Below are positions 16,997 to 27,719 of a stretch of DNA of 64,000 nucleotides, one piece after another. Source of the DNA: DATAOG01 sp963798075 (lineage in GTDB: Bacteria > Pseudomonadota > Alphaproteobacteria > Geminicoccales > Geminicoccaceae); contig CAWCRU010000006.1 of NCBI GenBank assembly GCA_963798075.1, positions 248,001-312,000 on the forward strand, in the 5' to 3' direction. Position 1 is the stretch's first letter. Each line of letters starts with the position of its first letter. The position numbers and the translations under genes are program-made. The notes below the pieces were generated by a model, which was given only the letters and a program-made list of their open reading frames with translations, searched no databases and had not been told where the DNA came from.

Positions 16997-18063
16997 GGAC
17001 CCCCGGCGACGAGGCGGCCGGCGTCATCGAAGAAGAAGCTCTTGTCGACGTCGACGTGGAGCCGCGCCAGCGAGCCGACCTCGAACGGATGGATGCCGGG
17101 CGACTGCGACACCCAGGTGCGGCCGTTGAGGTCGAAGTGGATGACGCTCTCCGAGCCGCTGAGCTCCGCGACCAGGACCCGGCCCTCGACGGCGGCACCG
17201 TCGCCCTCGCTCTGGGCCAGGATGTGATGCGGCCGGATGCCGATCGTGTACTCGCCATCCGCGATCGCCGCGGCGGCGCGGCCGGCGGGCAGCCTGATCG
17301 TGCCGCCGATCAGGATCTCGCTGCCGCGCTTGGTCACCGGCGCGGTGTTGATCGGCGGATCCGAGAACACCTTCGCCGTCGTGAGGTCGCGCGGCCTGCG
17401 ATAGAGCTCCCCGGTCGGGCCGAACTGGGTGACGCGGCCCTCGAACAGGGTCGCGGTGTTGCCGCCGAACAGGAGCGCCTCGGTCGGCTCGGTCGCCGCA
17501 TAGACGACGATGCGGTCGCGGCCGGCGAACAGCCTCGGCAACTCCTCGCGCAGGTCCTCGCGCAACTTGTAATCGAGATTGGCCAGCGGCTCATCGAGCA
17601 GGATCAGGTCCGAATCCTTGACCAGCGCCCGGGCGATCGCAGTGCGCTGCTGCTGGCCGCCCGAGAGCTCGCTCGGCAGGCGCTTGAGCATCGGCGTCAG
17701 GCGCAGGAGCTCGGCCGTCTCCTGGACGCGCGTCTCGACCTCCCGCTTCGGCAGTCCGGCGACCCGCAGCGGCGATGCGATGTTCTCGAACACGGTCATG
17801 TTCGGGTAGTTGATGAACTGCTGGTAGACCATGGCCACGTTGCGTTTCTGCACGGGCACGCCGACCACGTTCCTGCCGTCGAACAGAAGCTCGCCCGACG
17901 TCGGCCGCTCCAGTCCGGCCATCAGCTGCATCAGCGTCGTCTTGCCCGAGAGCGTCGGACCCAACAGCGTATTGAAGGAGCCCTTTTCCAGGATGAGGTC
18001 GGTCTCGTGAATGTGCACGTCGGCGCCGACGCGCTTGGTCACTTTTCTCAGTTCCAAAGACAT
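16993..18063 (-). CDS. glpS: Glycerol-type ABC transporter ATPase lacking the switch histidine
   Basis: MalK-type ATPase of 356 residues with Walker A LLGPTLSGKTT, an intact LSGGQQQR signature and Walker B LILLDEPLANLD. The H-loop reads YAATEPTEAL, where the family has YVTHDQxEA, so the catalytic-site histidine is Thr. A TOBE-like C-terminal domain carries IGIRPHHI. It forms the heterodimer with GlpT. The lost histidine and GlpT's lost signature fall in the same composite ATP site, predicting one hydrolytic and one non-hydrolytic site. It follows the binding-protein gene across a strong intercistronic hairpin. Confidence 0.87.
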   Translation of the reverse strand: MSLELRKVTKRVGADVHIHETDLILEKGSFNTLLGPTLSGKTTLMQLMAGLERPTSGELLFDGRNVVGVPVQKRNVAMVYQQFINYPNMTVFENIASPLRVAGLPKREVETRVQETAELLRLTPMLKRLPSELSGGQQQRTAIARALVKDSDLILLDEPLANLDYKLREDLREELPRLFAGRDRIVVYAATEPTEALLFGGNTATLFEGRVTQFGPTGELYRRPRDLTTAKVFSDPPINTAPVTKRGSEILIGGTIRLPAGRAAAAIADGEYTIGIRPHHILAQSEGDGAAVEGRVLVAELSGSESVIHFDLNGRTWVSQSPGIHPFEVGSLARLHVDVDKSFFFDDAGRLVAGGP

Positions 18064-18124
18064 GGCGCCGCCGCGGGTTCTTGCTCTCTAGCTTTTTTGT
18101 CAGAGACCAGACTGGTCATGAAAC

Positions 18125-18159
18125 TCTCCCGGAGCGTGGCCTTGGCCCGCTCCGGGAGA
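18125..18159 (-). promoter_or_regulatory. Strong intercistronic hairpin between glpV and glpS
   Basis: TCTCCCGGAGCG and its exact complement CGCTCCGGGAGA form a perfect 12-bp stem around an 11-base loop, itself partly self-complementary (GGCC-TT-GGCC). It lies about 25 bp past the binding-protein stop, inside the operon. No T-run is visible, so partial termination or mRNA 3-prime protection is more likely than full termination. Such hairpins commonly raise binding-protein output over the membrane components. Confidence 0.7.
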
Positions 18160-18182
18160 TACTCACCCTACTGCCGCACTGT

Positions 18183-19935
<1,753 letters not shown>

Positions 19936-19940
<5 letters not shown>

Positions 19941-19982
19941 CTGCGTGGTCCCCCTTTTGCCCATCTGCGTGGTCTCCTTTTG
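19936..19982. repeat. Tandem duplication of the glpV ribosome site and start codon
   Basis: Two adjacent imperfect copies of 24 and 23 bp share CCCATCTGCGTGGTC exactly. Read on the minus strand, each copy contains a purine-rich ribosome site (AAAAGGAG or AAAAGGGGG) about 9 bases before an ATG. The two starts are 24 bp apart and in the same frame, so both feed the glpV reading frame. Confidence 0.8.
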
Positions 19983-20001
19983 GTTGCTCGCGATTTCGCC
20001 A

Positions 20002-21564
20002 CTAGCACGCCTGCACGCCGGAGCGCGCCCGCGCTTTCGTCCCCGCCCGCGCGGGCTCGCCGGTGCGGCCGAGCCAGGCGCGAAGGCGGGCCGCGGTCTG
20101 CTCGCCGACGTGCAGACCGAGCTTGGAACGGCGCCAGAGGATGTCCTCTTCCGTCATGGCCCACTCGTTGCGGACCAAATAGTCCACCTCGGCCTCGTAG
20201 AGACCGTCGCCCAAGGGCTCGCCCAGCCCCAAGGGATCCCTGGCGCCGCCGAGGACGCGCTCGATCCGCGTGCCGTAGGCGCGGGCATAGCGGCGGGCGA
20301 GCCCGGCCGGCAGCCACGGATGCTCGCGCCGCACGCCGGCAAGAAACGCGTCGAAGTCGGCATCCGGCATGTCGCCGCCCGGCAACGGAGCCCCGCCCGT
20401 CCAGGCGCCGGCCGCGAACCGCATGACCGGTCGCAGCTTGTCGAGCGCGTGCTCGGCGAGCCGGCGCGAGGTCGTGATCTTGCCGCCGAACACCGAGAGC
20501 AGCGGCGCCCCGGCGTCCGGTCGCGCGAGGTCGAAGACGTAGTCGCGGGTCACCGCCGAGACGTCGCTCGTGGTGTCGTCGTAGAGCGGCCGGACGCCCG
20601 AATATTGCCAGCATACCTGCGCCGGCGTCAGCGGTGCCACGAAGTAGCGGCTCACCGCCTCGCACAGATAGTCGATCTCGGCGTCCGCGATCGCGACCTC
20701 GGCGGGATCGCCCGCGTAGTCGAGATCGGTCGTGCCGATCAGCGTGTAATCCTGCTCGTACGGGATCACGAAGATCACGCGGCGATCGACGTGCTGGAGG
20801 ATGTAGGGGTCGTCATGGTCGTACAGCTTCGGCACCACGATGTGGCTGCCCTTGACCAGGCGGACCCGGTTGAGCGCCGGCAGCCGCAGATCGTCGGTCA
20901 GAAAGCGCGAGACCCAGGGGCCGGTGGCGTTGATCAGGCAGCGGGCGCGCACCACGCGTTCGGGCCCGGCTGCGGCCGGCCGCAGGGTGGCCTGCCACAG
21001 CCCGCCCTCGCGCTGCGCCCCGGTGCAGCGGTGGCGGGTCAGGATCTCGGCGCCGCGCTCGGCGGCGTCCATCGCGTTGAGGACCACGAGGCGCGCATCC
21101 TCGACCCAGCAGTCGGCGTAGGCGAACGCCTTGCGGTAGGCGTCCTTGAGCGGCGCGCCCGCCGGATCGCCGCGCAGGTCGAGGGCGCGCGAGCCCGGCA
21201 GCCGCTGCCGGCCGCCCAAATGATCGTAAAGCAACAGGCCGAGCCGGATCAGCCAGGCCGGGCGCTGCTCGGCGCTGTGCGGCAGGATGAAGCGCAGCGG
21301 CCAGATGATGTGGGGCGCCGCCCGCAGCAGGACCTCGCGCTCGCGCAGCGCCTCGCGCACCAGGCGGAACTCGTAGTGCTCGAGGTAGCGCAGGCCGCCG
21401 TGGATCAGCTTGCTGCTGGCCGAGGAGGTCTGGCTCGCGAGGTCGTCCTGCTCGCACAGCAGGACGGCAAGGCCGCGGCCGGCGGCGTCGCGCGCGATGC
21501 CCGTGCCATTGACCCCGCCACCGATGACCAGCAGGTCGAACGGTTGATCCGTCGCCAAGCGCAA
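20002..21564 (-). CDS. glpD: FAD-dependent glycerol-3-phosphate dehydrogenase
   Basis: Membrane-associated flavoenzyme of about 520 residues that oxidises glycerol-3-phosphate to dihydroxyacetone phosphate and passes electrons to quinone. The FAD motif FDLLVIGGGVNGTGIARDAAGRG, the family motif SSASSKLIHGGLRYLE, INATGPWV and the C-terminal NEWAMTEEDILWRRSKLGL are all present. No ATG is available: TTG 21564 has a G-rich ribosome site 8 bases upstream, and a TTG at 21657 is less likely. It is divergent from glpR and directly upstream of the transporter operon. No glycerol kinase gene is present in the window. Confidence 0.93.
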   Translation of the reverse strand: MRLATDQPFDLLVIGGGVNGTGIARDAAGRGLAVLLCEQDDLASQTSSASSKLIHGGLRYLEHYEFRLVREALREREVLLRAAPHIIWPLRFILPHSAEQRPAWLIRLGLLLYDHLGGRQRLPGSRALDLRGDPAGAPLKDAYRKAFAYADCWVEDARLVVLNAMDAAERGAEILTRHRCTGAQREGGLWQATLRPAAAGPERVVRARCLINATGPWVSRFLTDDLRLPALNRVRLVKGSHIVVPKLYDHDDPYILQHVDRRVIFVIPYEQDYTLIGTTDLDYAGDPAEVAIADAEIDYLCEAVSRYFVAPLTPAQVCWQYSGVRPLYDDTTSDVSAVTRDYVFDLARPDAGAPLLSVFGGKITTSRRLAEHALDKLRPVMRFAAGAWTGGAPLPGGDMPDADFDAFLAGVRREHPWLPAGLARRYARAYGTRIERVLGGARDPLGLGEPLGDGLYEAEVDYLVRNEWAMTEEDILWRRSKLGLHVGEQTAARLRAWLGRTGEPARAGTKARARSGVQAC

Positions 21565-21619
21565 ATCCGCGCCCCCCGTCAGGGCCCCTGGAGGCGCAGG
21601 GGTGGCACAGCCAGGTTGC

Positions 21620-21670
21620 TTTCGCAAGTGAAAATCCGAGCGGACGCTGTGTTCCAATTCGAAAAACGAA
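21620..21670. promoter_or_regulatory. Candidate GlpR operators between glpD and glpR
   Basis: Two related inverted repeats lie in the divergent spacer: TTTC-N6-GAAA at 21620-21633 and TTCG-AAAAA-CGAA at 21658-21670. TTCG/CGAA half-sites resemble those bound by DeoR-family GlpR proteins. They lie 38 bp apart, between the likely glpD and glpR starts, which suits repression of glpD and autoregulation. Confidence 0.5.
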
Positions 21671-21707
21671 CTTTCCTCCCGATTGTGGCCCTGCTAGTCT
21701 CCGTCGC

Positions 21708-22553
21708 ATGCCCGAGCCTTTTGGCAGCGCCGGCGCCGCCCCTGCGGCCCATGCGGCCCACGCCGCCCCTGCCGCCCATGCCGTCCGCCGGCGCGAGATC
21801 GTCGAGGTCGTGCGCCGGCAGGGCTTCGCCGCCATCGACGCGCTCGCCCAGCAGTTCCAGGTCACACCGCAGACCATCCGGCGCGACATCAACGCGCTGT
21901 GCGCCGCCGGCGCCCTGCAGCGCTTCCATGGCGGCGCCGGCCTCGCGTCGAGCGTCGAGAACCTGGCCTATCCGACCCGCCAGGTTTTGTGCCTGGCCGA
22001 GAAGCAGAGGATCGCGCGCCTGGTCGCGCAGCACGTGCCGAACCACGCGTCGTTGTTCATCAACATCGGGACAACCACCGAGGAAGCCGCCAAGGCGCTG
22101 CTCGACCACCGGGCGCTCTCGGTTGTGACCAACAACCTGAACGTCGCGCTGATCCTCAGCCACAACCCGGATTTCCGGGTCATCGTCGCGGGCGGCCTCG
22201 TGCGCGCGCGCGATCGCGGCATCATCGGCGAGCCCACGATCGATCTGATCGGTCAGTTCAAGGCCGACATCGGCATCATCGGCATCAGCGGCATCGATCA
22301 TGACGGCGCGCTGCTCGACTTCGACTATCGCGAGGTGCGCGTCGCCCAGGCGATCATGGCGAACTCGCGCCGGATCTTCCTGGTTGCCGACCACACCAAG
22401 TTCGGACGCAGTGCGATGGTCCGGCTCGGGCACATCAACCAGATCGACGCGCTGTTCACCGACCGGCCGCCGTCGTCGGCGATGGCGGAGATGCTGCAGG
22501 CGGCAGACGTCGCCCTGCACGTCGCGGGCCCGGCGGCCGAAGAGGCGGCGTAG
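21708..22553 (+). CDS. glpR: DeoR-family glycerol-3-phosphate regulon repressor
   Basis: DeoR-type repressor of 281 residues. A low-complexity Ala/His/Pro leader (about residues 9-25) precedes the helix-turn-helix (FQVTPQTIRRDINALC). The sugar-phosphate sensing domain has NIGTTTEEAAKAL, VVTNNLNVALIL, VAGGLVR and the late VADHTKFGRSA. The family responds to phosphorylated ligands; next to glpD and a glycerol-type transporter the ligand is presumably glycerol-3-phosphate. The Ala/His-rich leader is unusual, and a later start is possible but has no obvious Met. Confidence 0.88.
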   Translation: MPEPFGSAGAAPAAHAAHAAPAAHAVRRREIVEVVRRQGFAAIDALAQQFQVTPQTIRRDINALCAAGALQRFHGGAGLASSVENLAYPTRQVLCLAEKQRIARLVAQHVPNHASLFINIGTTTEEAAKALLDHRALSVVTNNLNVALILSHNPDFRVIVAGGLVRARDRGIIGEPTIDLIGQFKADIGIIGISGIDHDGALLDFDYREVRVAQAIMANSRRIFLVADHTKFGRSAMVRLGHINQIDALFTDRPPSSAMAEMLQAADVALHVAGPAAEEAA

Positions 22554-22580
22554 GTCCTTTCAGTTTAGAGGAGACGCAGC

Positions 22581-22973
22581 ATGGACCGATTCACCGGCGG
22601 TTGCCTGTGCGGCAATGTCCAAATCGTGGCGTCGGGCCGCCCATACCGGGTCGGCCTTTGTCATTGTCTCGACTGCCGCAAGCATCATGGGGCCCTTTTT
22701 CACGCTTCCGCGGTCTTCCCTCAAGATGCGGTGACGATCGATGGCGAAACACGCGACTACGCCGGCCGGTTTTTCTGTCCCCGCTGCGGCTCGACCGTTT
22801 TCGGGCGCAGCGCAGACGAAATCGAGGTGAACTTAGGAGCCCTGGATGCCCCCGACCAACTGACGCCGACCTACGAAAGCTGGATCGTCCGTCGCGAGTC
22901 CTGGTTGCCGCCGTTTCCGCTCACGAGACGATACGACCGCGATCGCAACCCCACGGGTCGCTTTGAGGAGTAG
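22581..22973 (+). CDS. GFA/CENP-V-family zinc-binding protein
   Basis: Protein of 130 residues in the family of glutathione-dependent formaldehyde-activating (Gfa) proteins. Zinc ligands appear in order: GGCLCGNVQ, LCHCLDCRKHHG and FFCPRCGS. A GAGGAGA-like ribosome site precedes the ATG, and the gene follows glpR by 27 bp. The formaldehyde activity of the founding member is disputed, so only the fold and zinc binding are firm. No formaldehyde-oxidation genes adjoin it. Confidence 0.85.
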   Translation: MDRFTGGCLCGNVQIVASGRPYRVGLCHCLDCRKHHGALFHASAVFPQDAVTIDGETRDYAGRFFCPRCGSTVFGRSADEIEVNLGALDAPDQLTPTYESWIVRRESWLPPFPLTRRYDRDRNPTGRFEE

Positions 22974-23297
22974 GTCGCACGAACGGCGCGAAGGCGCCAA
23001 CCGGTAAAGACTCCGGGTCAAACGCCTCGCAGGCCTCGGCGGTGCGTTTCTCGTCATGGCCAGCCAGACGTCGCGCTGCTCCTTCGGCGCCGGCGGCTTC
23101 GCGCGCCCTACCATCGTCGCCATGAAGTGGCGAACGATCCCCGGGGTGCAGCCCGGCAGGTCGCAATCCGCGAGCGCTGCCGGCGGACGGGCCCTTTGGC
23201 ATCCTCACGGGGCTCCTCGCGTCCGCCTCCGGATCGCTTCCGGGCCCGCGGGGTCCGGGTCGAGAAGAGCTTTGCCGTTGCTTCGCCCCGAGCGGCC
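22974..23297. other. 324-bp spacer without a recognisable gene
   Basis: No frame in this stretch between the GFA-family gene and the SLC5-linked kinase gives a recognisable protein, and no tRNA, long repeat or convincing hairpin was seen. Minus-strand frames show short Arg/Lys-rich protein-like pieces that could be a decayed gene, but nothing is identifiable. The kinase promoter presumably lies at its right end. Confidence 0.4.
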
Positions 23298-26200
23298 ATG
23301 GCAAGCTCGGCGGTCATGATCCGGCCCTGGGCCGTGCTGGCCTTTTCGCTGGCCTATGTCGGCTTCCTGTTCGCGATCGCGTACTGGGGCGATCAGCGCG
23401 CGCGCCGGCGCGGCCGCTCGCAGGGCAAGCCCATCGTCTACGCCCTCTCGCTCGCGGTCTACTGCACGTCCTGGACCTTCTACGGCAGCGTGGGCCTCGC
23501 CTCGAAGGCGGGCTACAGCTTCCTTCCGATCTACCTCGGCCCGATGCTGGTGTTCGCGCTCGGCTGGCCGCTGCTGCGCCGGATCGTCCGCATCTCGAAG
23601 GCCCAGAACATCACCTCGATCGCCGATTTCGTCGCCGCGCGCTACGGCAAGAGCCAGATCGTGGCCGCCACCATCACCGTCATCGCCGTGCTCGGCACGC
23701 TTCCCTACATAGCCCTCCAGCTGAAGGCGGTCTCGACGAGCTTCCGGGTGCTGCTCCAATACCCGGCCATCGTCATGCCCTCGCCGACCGCGAGCCTGCC
23801 GCCGTGGAGCGACACCGCGCTGATCGCATCCCTGATCCTTGCCCTGTTCGCGATCCTGTTCGGCACCCGCCAGATCGACGCGACCGAGCACCACGAGGGC
23901 ATGATCCTCGCGATCGCATTCGAATCGGTGGTCAAGCTGATCGCGTTCCTGGCGGTCGGCGTCTTCGTCACCTGGGGCGCCTTCGGAGGGATTAGCGAGC
24001 TCGCCGCCAAGGTCGCCACGGACCCGGAGCTGCACCGCCTGTTCGCGGGCGGGGTCGACGGCACCAGCTGGGTCACCATGACCCTCCTGGCGCTGTTCGT
24101 GATCCTCTGCTTGCCGCGTCAGTTCCACGTGGCGGTCGTCGAGAACGCCGACGAGGCGGACATCCGCAAAGCGGCCTGGCTGTTCCCGGCCTACCTCGTG
24201 ACGATCAACCTGTTCGTCGTGCCGATCGCGATCGCGGGTCTGGTCCGGTTCCAGGGTGGTGCTGTCGACGGCGACATGTTCGTGCTCGCCCTGCCCATGG
24301 CCGGCGGCCAGGAGCTATTGACCCTGCTCGCCTTCATCGGCGGCCTGTCGGCCGCCACCGGCATGGTGATCGTCGCCTCGGTCGCGGTCAGCAACATGGT
24401 CAGCAACGACCTCATCATGCCGATCTTTTTGCGCGGCCGCCGGCTCGGCCTTGCGGACCTCACCGACATGGCGAGCCTCATCCTGCGGATCCGCAGGCTC
24501 GCGATCGTGGCCTTCATGCTGCTCGCCTACCTCTACTATCGCATGGTCGGCGACGCCTTCGCGCTGGCCTCGATCGGGCTCCTGAGCTTCGCTGCGGTCG
24601 CCCAGTTCGCGCCGGCGTTCCTGGGCGGCCTGATCTGGCGCGACGCCACCCGGACGGGCGCGCTCGCAGGCGTCACCCTTGGCTTCCTGGTCTGGGCCTA
24701 CACGCTCCTTCTGCCGTCGTTCGTGCAGTCCGGCTGGCTGCCGATGACGCTGCTGGAGTCCGGCCCGTCCGGCATCGGCTGGCTCCGGCCGCAGCATCTG
24801 TTCGGGCTCCACTTCGACCCGCTGACCCACGGCGTGTTCTGGAGCTTGCTCGCCAACCTGCTGGCCTACGTCGCGGTCTCGCTGATGAGCGTGCCGAAGC
24901 CGATCGAGCGCCTGCAGGCCTCCGCCTTCATCGACCCCGACCGGCGCGAGAGCCACGCCGCCTCGGGTCTGTGGGGCGGCTCGGTCGAGGTCGGCGAGCT
25001 GCAGGCGGTGGCCGCGCGCTACCTCGGCGCCGAGCGGGCGCGGCGCTCGTTCGAGGCGTTCGCGGCCGAGCGGGCCGGGACGCTGGCGTCGGCGGCCGAT
25101 GCCGACCTGCACCTCGTGCGCCACACCGAGCGCCTGCTGGCGAGTGCCATCGGCGCCGCCTCGGCGCGCCTGGTGCTGGCGCTGGCGCTCGAGCGGCGCA
25201 GCGCCCTTGCCGGCAGCGCGCTCCGGCTGCTCGACGACGCCACCGCCGCGATCCAGTACAACCGCGACCTGCTCGAGGCGACCGTCGAGAACGTCGCCCA
25301 GGGCATCAGCGTGTTCGACAAGGACCTGCGCCTGGTCTGCTGGAACCGGCGCTTTCTCGACCTGCTCGACCTGCCGGCCGACTTCGGCCAGGCCGGCGTG
25401 CCGCTGCAGACGATCCTGCGCTTCAGCGCCCAGCGCGGCGAGAACGGGCCCGGCAAGGTCGAAGACCTGGTAGCGCTTCGAGCTCGACCGCTTCATCCGC
25501 AGTCTGGATGGCGCGATCGAGCGGCGGCGGAGCGCAGGCGCGGTCCTCGAGATCCGCACCAGCGCCATGCCCGGCGGCGGCTACGTCACGACCTGGTCCG
25601 ACATCACCGAGCGGGTTCGCAGCGCAGCGGCGCTGGCCGCGGCCAACGAGACGCTCGAGCAGCGCGTGCGCGCGCGCACGGCCGAGCTCGCGGGTGCCAA
25701 GGCGGCGGCGGAGGAGGCCAATCTCGACAAGACGCGCTTTTTGGCCGCCGCCAGCCACGACCTGCTGCAGCCGCTGAATGCCGCCCGGCTCTACGTTTCG
25801 AGCCTGCTCGAACGACGCACCCGCGAGGGCGGCCCGTCTGCCGTCGACGGCGAGCTGGTCGGCAAGATCGATACGTCGCTCGCCTCGGTCGAGGAGCTGC
25901 TCGGCGCCCTCCTCGACATCTCCAAGCTCGACGCGGGCGCGCTCATCCCCGAGCGGCGCAGCTTCCGGCTCGACGAGCTGTTCGCAGCGCTTGGGGTCGA
26001 GTTCGCGCCGGCAGCCGAGCGGCGCGGACTGCGCCTGCGCATCGTGCCCTGCACGCTCTCGGTCGAGAGCGACTGGCGGCTCCTGCACCGGGTCCTGCAG
26101 AACCTGCTTGCCAACGCCATCCGCTACACGCGGCAGGGCACAGTGCTGATGGGCGCGCGCCGGGCAGGCGCCCACGTCCGCATTCAGGTGCTGGACACCG

Positions 26201-26841
26201 GGACCGGGATCCCGAAGGAGCAGCAGGCGCTCGCGTTCAAGGAGTTCCAGCGGTTCGCGGCCGGCCCGGACGCCGACCACGGTCTGGGCCTCGGCCTTTC
26301 GATCGTCGAGCGGATCAGCCGGATCCTCGACCACCCGGTCCACCTGCGCTCCGAGCCGGGCCGCGGCACGGGCTTCACCGTGCAGCTGCCGCGCAGCCTC
26401 GCACCGGTGAGCCCGGTCGTGGCGCCGGTGGCGGTGCCGCCGATGCTGGCACCCGAGCGCGCCGCCGTGCTCTGCATCGACAACCAGAAGAGCATCCTGG
26501 ACGGCATGCGGGCGTTGCTCGTCAACTGGTCCTGCAGCGTGCGCACGGCGGCCGGACTGGCCGACATGCAGGTCCTGCTCGAGCGCGACCCGCGCGCGCC
26601 CGACCTCGTGATCGCCGACTATCACCTGGATGGCGGCGCCGACGGCATCGCCTGCATCGAGGCGGTCCGCCGCCGCTTCGGCGCCGACCTGCCGGGGATC
26701 CTGATCACCGCCGACAGGTCGGAGGAGCTGAAGGCGCTCGCCCACGCGCGCGGCCTGCCGGTGCTGAACAAGCCGATCAAGCCCGCGGCGCTGCGCGCGC
26801 TCATGCAGCGGGCGCTCGCGACGCGGCAGGCTGCGGAGTAG
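23298..26841 (+). CDS. SLC5-domain hybrid sensor histidine kinase, NahK/ErcS-like (single apparent frameshift)
   Basis: Very large membrane kinase, about 1,180 residues after repair. Residues 1 to about 560 form a Na+/solute-symporter-like (SLC5) domain with about 13 hydrophobic helices (YALSLAVYCTSWTFYGSVG; LPRQFHVAVVENAD). A linker, a PAS domain (about 655 onward, ENVAQGISVFD), a coiled segment, HisKA with SHDLLQPLNAARLY, HATPase with GLGLGLSIVERI and a C-terminal receiver (VIADYHLDGGADG) follow. At about 25465-25475 the PAS region shifts frame by one surplus base (frame resumes FELDRFIRSLDGAIE). The start is the ATG before SSAVMIRPW. The convergent NarL-type regulator 6 bp downstream is its probable partner. 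Confidence 0.83.
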
Positions 26842-26847
26842 CCGAGC

Positions 26848-27543
26848 TCAGACGGGCGGCTTCGCCCCGGCGGCGGCGCGCAGGATCTGCGCCTGCGGGG
26901 CATTGGCGTCCGCGGCCAGACGCGCCGCCAGGATCACGGCCTGGGTACGGCTGTCCACCTGCAGCTTCTGCAGGATCGCCGAGACATGCGCCTTGACGGT
27001 GCCCTCGGAAACCTCGAGCGCGTGCGCGATCTGCTTGTTGGGCCAGCCCTCGTTCAGCATCATCAGCACGCGCACCTGCTGCGGCGTCAGCCTGGCGAGG
27101 AGGGCCGCCAGCGCCGCGTCCGGGCCAGCCGCCTCGCCGCCGAGCTCGATGCCGGGCGGCAGCCACGTCTCGCCCGCCAGCAGGGCCTGCAGCGCCGCCC
27201 GGATCTCGCCCTGGGCGGCCGCCTTGGTGATGTAGCCGGCGGCGCCGAACTCGATCGCGCGCCGCACCACGGCTGCCTCCTCGTTGGCCGAGATCACCGC
27301 CACCGGCGTGCTCGGGAACTGCGCGCGCAGCAGCACGAGCCCGGAGAACCCCCGCATCCCCGGCATGTTGAGATCGAGCAGGACCAGATCGGTCTCCGGG
27401 CCGGCCGCCAACGCTGCCTCGACGTCCTCGAGCGCGCCCGCCTCGACCACCTGGGCCTGCGGCAACGCTTCGCCGATGGCCACGCGCAAAGCGTCGCGGA
27501 ACAGCGGATGATCATCCGCGACCACGATGCGCTGGCGCTCCAT
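26848..27543 (-). CDS. NarL/LuxR-family response regulator
   Basis: Response regulator of 231 residues. The receiver has the Asp10-11 pair, phospho-Asp57 (LVLLDLNMPGMRG) and YITKAA with the conserved Lys. The C-terminal LuxR-type helix-turn-helix reads LTPQQVRVLMMLNEG, then KQIAHALEVSEGTVKAHV. The ATG at 27543 gives the canonical start. It is convergent with the SLC5-linked kinase gene and divergent from the downstream ABC-transporter operon. In related bacteria such kinase-regulator pairs control alcohol or carbon-source genes; here the adjacent transporter is the natural candidate target (inference). Confidence 0.88.
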   Translation of the reverse strand: MERQRIVVADDHPLFRDALRVAIGEALPQAQVVEAGALEDVEAALAAGPETDLVLLDLNMPGMRGFSGLVLLRAQFPSTPVAVISANEEAAVVRRAIEFGAAGYITKAAAQGEIRAALQALLAGETWLPPGIELGGEAAGPDAALAALLARLTPQQVRVLMMLNEGWPNKQIAHALEVSEGTVKAHVSAILQKLQVDSRTQAVILAARLAADANAPQAQILRAAAGAKPPV

Positions 27544-27719
27544 CTTTGTTCGCCGGCCCCTGCGGGCTCCGCCTCGCTGCCCTCGAGACGCATTATGCGG
27601 AGCCACCGATCGTGCCCGCAAGCGCCGTCACTAAACCAAAGTCACATTCCGGCGCCGGGCCGGGGCTGCTAGCATACCGAACTCGCCTGAAAATTCAGCA
27701 AGCACCGGGAGATGCGAGG

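Noticed and set aside
22974..23297. Possible transposase or other gene remnant in the spacer before the SLC5-linked kinase
   Set aside because: Short protein-like pieces on the minus strand could not be matched to any family I recognise, and no terminal repeats were found.
25440..25600. Programmed ribosomal frameshifting in the hybrid kinase or other split genes
   Set aside because: The shift sites share no slippery sequence or downstream structure and occur in unrelated genes including uvrC and corA; base-calling or assembly insertion explains them better.
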